From: Bacteroidota bacterium
Lineage (GTDB): Bacteria > Bacteroidota > Bacteroidia > Chitinophagales > Chitinophagaceae
NCBI GenBank assembly: GCA_013286315.1
Contig: JABDFX010000004.1
Span: 1 to 64,000, forward strand
Direction: 5' to 3'
DNA length: 64,000 nucleotides
In this document: piece after piece, positions 57,821 to 64,000 of the stretch
Layout of the letters: the number at the start of each line of letters is the position of its first letter
How positions within the stretch are numbered: position 1 is the first letter of the stretch
Notes under the pieces: generated by a model
The model's input: only the letters and a program-made list of their open reading frames with translations
The model's database searches: none
What the model was told of the DNA's origin: nothing
Translations under genes and position numbers: made by a program

Positions 57821-59311
57821 ATGTCAAAAAACCTCGATAAGTATATCTACGGCCAGATGGATAAACAAGCCGGACTGGAACATACTTTTCACCGCACTAA
57901 GATTGTTGCCACAGTCGGTCCTGCCTGCGACACTTATGATAAATTGCTATCCCTGGTAAAAGCCGGCGTAAATGTTTTCCGGTTGAACTTTTCTCACGGA
58001 AGCCATGAGGATAAAGCGAAAATAATCGAGCATATCCGGAAGATCAATTCAACGGAACCTTTTAATATCGCTATTCTCGGCGACTTACAGGGACCCAAAC
58101 TGAGAGTGGGTGAAATTGAAGGAGGCAGTATGCTGGTGGAAGAAGGAGAAATTCTAACATTTACCAATACAAAGCTCGTCGGAAATAAGGAAAGGATTTA
58201 TGTCTCGTACCCCAATCTGCATGATGATGTAAAAATTGGAAACATCATCATGATTGATGATGGTAAACTGGAAGTGAAAGTGTTGAGCATCGAAAAAAAC
58301 CATGATGTAAAAGTACAAGTGAAACTCGGTGGCATTCTTTCTTCTAAAAAAGGACTGAACCTGCCGGATACAAAAATCTCGCTGCCGGCTATAACCGAAA
58401 AAGATGAGATGGATCTTGCATTCATCATAGAACAAAAGCTCGATTGGGTGGCTCTTTCGTTTGTACGCAGGGTGAATGATATTGTTGGTCTGCGTGAAAA
58501 GCTGAACCAAAAGAAAAGTAAAACAAAGATTATCGCAAAAATTGAAATGCCGGAGGCACTCACAAACCTTCGTGAAATAATCCTCGAATCAGACGGTATT
58601 ATGGTGGCACGCGGCGACCTCGGTGTTGAACTTCCCGTTGAACAGGTGCCGCTCATTCAGAAACAAATCATACGCAAGTCCATACACCGCGCGAAACCGG
58701 TGATTGTTGCAACACAGATGATGGAGAGTATGATTGATCGAACGAAACCAAACCGCAGCGAAATTACGGATGTCGCCAATGCTGTCCTGGAAGGTGCCGA
58801 TGCCGTTATGCTCAGCGCAGAAACAGCGACCGGTAATTACCCTACGCTTGTGGTGGAAACCATGCGAAAAATCATTATGGAAGTAGAAAGAACGGATTAT
58901 CACTATAACCGTGAAGACGAGTTGGAGCCACAACCACATTCTCCTTCATTTCTAAGCGATGCCATTTGCTACAATGCATGTAAACTGGCACAGGATACAC
59001 AGGCCAATGCACTGATCGGTATGACACAAAGCGGATATACGGGTTTTATGTTATCCAGTTATCGTCCGAAATCGCCACTTTTTATTTTTTCAAAAGAAAA
59101 GACCCTGATTAACCAGCTTAGTCTGAGTTGGGGTGTTCGTGCATTCCACTATGCAGAAGAAGAAAGCATGGATGAAATTGTAGCCGACCTCACAGAAATC
59201 CTAAAGCAAAGAGGATTTATAAAGAAAGGAGATGTAATCATTAACACGGGAAGCATACCGGTCAGTGAGCATTTGCCAACCAACCTGCTAAAGATCTCAA
59301 AAGTTGTTTAA
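57821..59311 (+). CDS. pyk: Pyruvate kinase
   Basis: TKIVATVGPACDTYDKLLSLVKAGVNVFRLNFSHGSHE...IMVARGDLGVELP...MMESMI...RPNRSEITDVANAVLEGADAVMLSAETATG. Confidence 0.98.
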   Translation: MSKNLDKYIYGQMDKQAGLEHTFHRTKIVATVGPACDTYDKLLSLVKAGVNVFRLNFSHGSHEDKAKIIEHIRKINSTEPFNIAILGDLQGPKLRVGEIEGGSMLVEEGEILTFTNTKLVGNKERIYVSYPNLHDDVKIGNIIMIDDGKLEVKVLSIEKNHDVKVQVKLGGILSSKKGLNLPDTKISLPAITEKDEMDLAFIIEQKLDWVALSFVRRVNDIVGLREKLNQKKSKTKIIAKIEMPEALTNLREIILESDGIMVARGDLGVELPVEQVPLIQKQIIRKSIHRAKPVIVATQMMESMIDRTKPNRSEITDVANAVLEGADAVMLSAETATGNYPTLVVETMRKIIMEVERTDYHYNREDELEPQPHSPSFLSDAICYNACKLAQDTQANALIGMTQSGYTGFMLSSYRPKSPLFIFSKEKTLINQLSLSWGVRAFHYAEEESMDEIVADLTEILKQRGFIKKGDVIINTGSIPVSEHLPTNLLKISKVV

Positions 59312-59426
59312 CGCTTAAAGCCTAAAGCTCAAAGCGTAAAGCAAGTGAATGCGTTAACTCTTCGTTCGATCAGGTTCAGGTCTCCATGTATTTTTGCTTT
59401 AGACTTTGCGCTTTACGTCTTAAGCC
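59309..59426. repeat. Imperfect 33-bp inverted repeat of period-7 arrays between pyk and cutC
   Basis: Left 59312-59344 cgcttaaagcctaaagctcaaagcgtaaagcaa; reverse complement of 59394-59426 ggcttaagacgtaaagcgcaaagtctaaagcaa; about 26/33. Confidence 0.88.
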
Positions 59427-60138
59427 TGGAAACCATTTCCTCTATTTCCTGCCGGTCAGCCATCACAGTTGTAAGGTCTTCGGTCATGAAAGGTTGTACA
59501 TATTCCATAGAAGATTTTTTGAAAATACGTGCAGAGCTGTGAAACTGACTGGCTCCTGTCTCATTTTTCAAATCTATAATATTTGATGCCCGTACACCGG
59601 AACCGGGCATTATTTGTACGCGATCATCAGCTTGTAAAATCAGGTCCCTGATTAAATGAACGCCCAGGATGGCAGACGGTTGTTGACCGGAAGTTAGAAT
59701 TCTTTCACATCCGATGTCTATAATATCTTCGAGCGCTTCAAAGGGATTACGTGTCCAGTCAAATGCACGGTGAAAACAAACGCCCATGGGATATGCTTTT
59801 TCTATTAACCTGGATACATGTGTTTTGTCCACGCGACCCTCCGGCATCAACATTCCCAAAACAACTCCGTCACAACCCGCCGATTTACAGGATTCGATAT
59901 CATGCAACATGATCTCAAATTCTTCATCCGAAAATAAAAAATCTCCTCCCCGGACTCGTATGATCGGATAAAGTTCGATATTGATTTTTTTACGTGCAGT
60001 CTTTACGAGTCCGATTCCGGGTGTTGTTCCACCGGCTGCCGGGTCGGCACAAAGTTCAATCCTGTCCGCGCCCGCTTCTGCTGCGATGAGCACAGAATCC
60101 AGGTTATAACAACAAATTTCGAGTTTGTTTTTTTTCAT
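59413..60138 (-). CDS. cutC: CutC family protein
   Basis: LEICCYNLDSVLIAAEAGADRIELCADPAAGGTTPGIGLV...VCFHRAFDWTRNPFEALEDI...ILTSGQQPSA. Confidence 0.96.
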   Translation of the reverse strand: MKKNKLEICCYNLDSVLIAAEAGADRIELCADPAAGGTTPGIGLVKTARKKINIELYPIIRVRGGDFLFSDEEFEIMLHDIESCKSAGCDGVVLGMLMPEGRVDKTHVSRLIEKAYPMGVCFHRAFDWTRNPFEALEDIIDIGCERILTSGQQPSAILGVHLIRDLILQADDRVQIMPGSGVRASNIIDLKNETGASQFHSSARIFKKSSMEYVQPFMTEDLTTVMADRQEIEEMVSRLKT

Positions 60139-61181
60139 CAGCTGAACCAGCTTTCAGATTCATAAATTTTTTCTTCCGTGGCGGAATGTACAGCATAAGT
60201 AAAACCTTTCTGGATACAGAAAGCACCATATACACCGTCTTTTCTCATTGCCAAAAACCCCACCTGGAGGCCTTTTGCTTTTGCAGGATCTCTTAATACA
60301 ATTCTTTCAACTGCTTTCCTGCATGCATCTCCAGGTGGCAATCCCTGGCGCATATATTCTACCACCAAATGAGAACCCACGACACGAATAACTTCTTCAC
60401 CGACACCTGTCGATGTAGCAGATCCGATTTCATTATCCACAAATAATCCGGCACCGATGATGGGGGAATCGCCCACCCTCCCATGCATTTTAAAAGCCAT
60501 GCCGCTGGTTGTGCAGGCTCCGCTGAGGTTTCCTGCAGAATCCAACGCCAGCATACCGATCGTATCATGATTCAGAGGACCACCAGGACTGTATTTTTTA
60601 TTTTCGATATTGATCACCGGTTCATATTTGGAACTTTGCAGCCATTCTTTCCAGATTTTTTCACTTTCAGGCGTTAACAGGTTTTCTTTTTTGAAGCCGT
60701 TGGCAAGTGCAAATTCCAATGCGCCGTTCCCGGCCAGAACGATATGAGGAGTCTTTTCCATTACCAGCCTGGCAACGGAAATGGGATGTACGATATGCTC
60801 CAGGCACATCACTGAGCCGCAATTACTTTTTTCATCCATAATACAAGCATCCAGGGTTACGAAGCCGTCACGGTCAGGCAGGCCACCATAACCAATAGAA
60901 TGAATCGTTGGATCTGCTTCCGGAATTCTGACACCCGCCTCTACGGCGTCCAGTGCGCGCCCTTGTTTACTTAATACTTCCCATGCTCCCGCATTGGCAG
61001 CTTTCCCAAAATCCCATGTGGAAATCACAAGGGGACTATTTCGTTGGCCGCTGGCCGTTGGTTGTTGGTCATCTCCCGTTATAACTGCATCCGGAGTTCT
61101 TAAAAACCATGCAGTAGAAGCCAGAAAAGAAGAACCAAGAAATTTTCTTCTGTTAAACATTTCAATCCGTTTATTACTCAA
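60138..61181 (-). CDS. Isoaspartyl peptidase/N4-(beta-N-acetylglucosaminyl)-L-asparaginase (Ntn hydrolase)
   Basis: GPLNHDTIGMLALDSAGNLSGACTTSGMAFKMHGRVGDSPIIGAGLFVDNEIGSATSTGVGEEVIRV. Confidence 0.95.
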   Translation of the reverse strand: MSNKRIEMFNRRKFLGSSFLASTAWFLRTPDAVITGDDQQPTASGQRNSPLVISTWDFGKAANAGAWEVLSKQGRALDAVEAGVRIPEADPTIHSIGYGGLPDRDGFVTLDACIMDEKSNCGSVMCLEHIVHPISVARLVMEKTPHIVLAGNGALEFALANGFKKENLLTPESEKIWKEWLQSSKYEPVINIENKKYSPGGPLNHDTIGMLALDSAGNLSGACTTSGMAFKMHGRVGDSPIIGAGLFVDNEIGSATSTGVGEEVIRVVGSHLVVEYMRQGLPPGDACRKAVERIVLRDPAKAKGLQVGFLAMRKDGVYGAFCIQKGFTYAVHSATEEKIYESESWFS

Positions 61182-61215
61182 TTTAGGTTAATAGTTTCGG
61201 GCAAACCCTACTTTG

Positions 61216-61320
61216 TAATGTGAAAAATATGAAATTGTGGATATGTGAAGATGAGGAGATGAAATTTTAAATTTCATTTTCACATTACCAGACTTCCACA
61301 AATACATATTTCCACATTAT
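61216..61320. repeat. Degenerate inverted period-8 array in a divergent promoter region
   Basis: aatgtgaa aaatatga aattgtgg atatgtga agatgagg agatgaaa; opposite arm reverse complement aatgtgga aatatgta tttgtgga agtctggt aatgtgaa aatgaaa. Confidence 0.7.
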
Positions 61321-63229
61321 GAATATCAATAAACCTCATTTATTCCTGCTCTTACTCCTCACTACGCAAAGTGGTTCATCTCAAACCGTCAACCAGGACA
61401 GCGCCTGGTTTCGCGACAACTACTATAAAATGGAGAAAGCCATTTCAATGAGAGACGGAGTGAAATTATTCACTTCGATTTATGTGCCCAGGGACAGCAC
61501 TGAAAAACATCCGATTCTGATGGAAAGAACTCCGTATAACTGTGCGCCTTACGGTGAGAATGAATATCGCGACTTCTGGTCAGGATACAAACGTTATTTT
61601 CTGCATGAAGGTTATATTATGGTCATTCAGGATGTACGCGGACGATGGATGAGTGAAGGAAAATTTGTTGACGTCAGGCCTTTCATCAAAGACAAAAAGC
61701 CGGGCGATATTGATGAATCCACGGATGCTTATGATGCAATCGACTGGCTCGTAAAAAACGTTGCCGGCAATAATGGGAAAGTGGGTGTTTTTGGAACATC
61801 CTATCCGGGTTTTTATGCAGGGATGGCCGCCGCTTCAGGTCATCCGGCATTAAAAGCCGTAAGCCCGCAGGCACCCGTAACCGACTGGTTCGAAGGAGAT
61901 GATTTTCATCACAATGGAGCATTTTTCTATATGGACGCTTTTGATTTTTATGTTTCCGGCGGTTTCGGCAGGCCTCATCCGGTGCCGGTCAGCAAAGAAT
62001 CCCCGATGCCCGACGTATATAACAGCAAGGATAACTACCAGTTTTATCTGCAACAGGGTACAGATAAAAATTTATTAAATCTTGCGGGAGACAGCATTGC
62101 ATTTTTTAATGAACTCTACAAACATCCGAATAAAGATGCCTGGTGGCAAATGAGAAATGCACGAATAGCACAGTATAATATTAAACCCGCTATACTTGTT
62201 GTGGGAGGATTTTTTGACGCCGAAGATTGTTTTGGTGCATGGAATTTTTATAAAGCTATCCGAAAACAAAGCCCTGAAACAAATGCGAAGCTGGTAATGG
62301 GTCCCTGGTACCATGAAGAATGGTCCAATCTGGATGGAACACATCTCGGAAATATTTATTATGGGTCCAATACATCAGTAACCTATCAAAATGAAATCAT
62401 CATTCCCTTTTTTAATCATTATCTCAAAGGAAAAAACGATCCTTCTATTGCAGGGGCGACCATATTTTTTACCGGTGAAAATCAGTGGAGGCGATTTGAC
62501 TCATGGCCATCCGGCCAGATAAAGGAAGAGAAAATTTACCTGACCGATAAGAATGGACTGTCAACCAAAGAGCCAGGCATCGAATCGGGTTTTGATGAGT
62601 ACATCAGCGATCCTGCTCATCCAGTTCCATATACAGAAGAAGTCCATTTCAACCGTACCCGGGAATATATGACGGACGACCAGCGATTCGCCAGCCGGAG
62701 GCCGGATGTACTCACATACCGCTCGCCGGTATTAAAAGAAGATTTTACCGTCGGGGGTCCTGTCGTGGCGGACCTGAAAACAAGTATTAGCACTTCGGAT
62801 GCCGATTTTGTAGTTAAAATTATAGACATTTTTCCGGATAGTCTTTCATACCAACGCATCGATATTTATGCGGTAAACGAGCCTGAAAGAATTTATCCTA
62901 TGGGAGGATATCAAATGCTGGTACGGGGAGAGATTTTCCGGGGCAGATTCCGGAAAAGTTTCGAAACACCCCAGCCCTTTCAACCCGGGAAAATAGAAAC
63001 CGTTCGGTTCACACTGCCAGATATAGCCCACACATTTAGAAAAGGACACCGCCTGATGATCCAGATTCAGAGCAGCTGGTTTCCTTTATCTGACAGGAAC
63101 CCGCAGAAGTTTACTGATATTTATTCTTGCGATGAAAAGGATTTTCAGAAATCCAGCATTCGAATTTTTCACGAACGACAAAACGCTTCGGCGATTATTT
63201 TACCCGTCCTGTCAGGTAAACTGGAATAA
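61319..63229 (+). CDS. CocE/NonD (S15-like) family hydrolase
   Basis: MRDGVKLFTSIYVPRDS...VIQDVRGRWMSEG...VGVFGTSYPGFYAGMAAASGHPALKAVSPQAP...DWFEGDDFHHNGAF. Confidence 0.95.
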   Translation: MNINKPHLFLLLLLTTQSGSSQTVNQDSAWFRDNYYKMEKAISMRDGVKLFTSIYVPRDSTEKHPILMERTPYNCAPYGENEYRDFWSGYKRYFLHEGYIMVIQDVRGRWMSEGKFVDVRPFIKDKKPGDIDESTDAYDAIDWLVKNVAGNNGKVGVFGTSYPGFYAGMAAASGHPALKAVSPQAPVTDWFEGDDFHHNGAFFYMDAFDFYVSGGFGRPHPVPVSKESPMPDVYNSKDNYQFYLQQGTDKNLLNLAGDSIAFFNELYKHPNKDAWWQMRNARIAQYNIKPAILVVGGFFDAEDCFGAWNFYKAIRKQSPETNAKLVMGPWYHEEWSNLDGTHLGNIYYGSNTSVTYQNEIIIPFFNHYLKGKNDPSIAGATIFFTGENQWRRFDSWPSGQIKEEKIYLTDKNGLSTKEPGIESGFDEYISDPAHPVPYTEEVHFNRTREYMTDDQRFASRRPDVLTYRSPVLKEDFTVGGPVVADLKTSISTSDADFVVKIIDIFPDSLSYQRIDIYAVNEPERIYPMGGYQMLVRGEIFRGRFRKSFETPQPFQPGKIETVRFTLPDIAHTFRKGHRLMIQIQSSWFPLSDRNPQKFTDIYSCDEKDFQKSSIRIFHERQNASAIILPVLSGKLE

Positions 63230-63318
63230 TTGATTTACGACGTATTATTTTTTCTTAAAGAGACACCGGTTATTTAATTTAGCATAGTAAACCCTTTATT
63301 CGGATTCAACAAAAGGTT

Positions 63319-64000
63319 ATGGAATCTGCCAAACAACAACCCTTGCTTGAGTTATGGCTTCAGGATATTCAATCCTATATATATCGGGTAACAAGTGGCC
63401 CGATGGGTGCAGCCCGTTTTCAATTCAACAGAATAGAGTTCAGTTATAAAAGAAAAAACAAAAAAAGCCAGGACGAGCTTTCCATTATTTTTTTAAGCCA
63501 GTTTCCTGTAAAATACAGGATTGGATTTCAACTTGAAATTTGGCACCCCGAAATTAGGAGGGTAAAAGAATTCTTCATGCGGGAAATCGTTATGAAGGAA
63601 TCTAATCTATGCAGTATCCTTCTTTACATGAAAGATTTTCCATCTAATGATCCCGAGCAGGAAATTGTAAAAGACTATACGGTTTGTAATCAGCAGGATT
63701 TGTTTATGGTAGGCGATTGGCTCGCCCAAACACTGCAGTATGAATTAGTGCCCATGTGCGAACAATTGAATTCCGTTGAAGCGATGGAAAAATTGTTTGA
63801 AGTCAACCCTGACTGGTCGCTGAATACCCATAATGGCGGAAATATCTGCACCGATCTGATAGTTGCTAAACTAAACCGGAAAAGAGATTTTCATAGGAGA
63901 TATGAAGAACTGATATATGGTGTTCAACAAAAAATTGAAAAGCAGCTAATGAGTCCTGAAAGTAGAGAATTACTTACCCTCTGTTATGAATCGATCAGTT
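63319..64000 (+). CDS. Hypothetical protein, runs off window end
   Basis: Open frame from ATG 63319 (MESAKQQPLLELWLQDIQSYIYRVTSGPMGAARFQFNRIEF...) with no stop before 64000; absent from the ORF track. Confidence 0.65.
   Translation, partial: MESAKQQPLLELWLQDIQSYIYRVTSGPMGAARFQFNRIEFSYKRKNKKSQDELSIIFLSQFPVKYRIGFQLEIWHPEIRRVKEFFMREIVMKESNLCSILLYMKDFPSNDPEQEIVKDYTVCNQQDLFMVGDWLAQTLQYELVPMCEQLNSVEAMEKLFEVNPDWSLNTHNGGNICTDLIVAKLNRKRDFHRRYEELIYGVQQKIEKQLMSPESRELLTLCYESIS

Noticed and set aside
58154-58656. Overlapping minus-strand ORFs opposite pyk
   Set aside because: Two different frames opposite a conserved gene, low-complexity Phe/Ser-rich, no domain.
1-64000. tRNA, rRNA, riboswitch or phage-defence islands
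   Set aside because: No convincing cloverleaf, rRNA segment or defence gene families seen by eye; Infernal/tRNAscan and DefenseFinder would be needed to exclude them.

Overview
The window is a gene-dense Bacteroidota chromosome segment, probably Chitinophagaceae-like judging by family content. It is mostly housekeeping and metabolic genes: thrS-infC, a hut operon with a fused FTCD, prfB with its programmed +1 frameshift site, the pyr genes pyrR/pyrB/pyrE, coaD, thyA-folA, glnS, pfkA-pyk, an arginine deiminase/CtlX pair, a TonB receptor with a DUF3347-like partner, and a type Vd-like patatin autotransporter. I saw no tRNA, rRNA, CRISPR, prophage or IS element. The most unusual signal is non-coding. 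About 17 intergenic loci carry short degenerate tandem arrays with period 7 (TAACGCN, AGTTAAT, GTCAACC or TGAAGCN type) or period 8 (GTATGGAA / CTGGAAGT type), often arranged as long inverted repeats (up to a 30-bp perfect stem). All but one lie at gene 3' ends. They occupy every convergent junction wider than about 30 bp, and they often supply the stop codon of the adjacent gene. The periodicity and position are conserved while the unit sequence is not. I regard this as the best candidate for an undescribed system. All alignments were made by eye.
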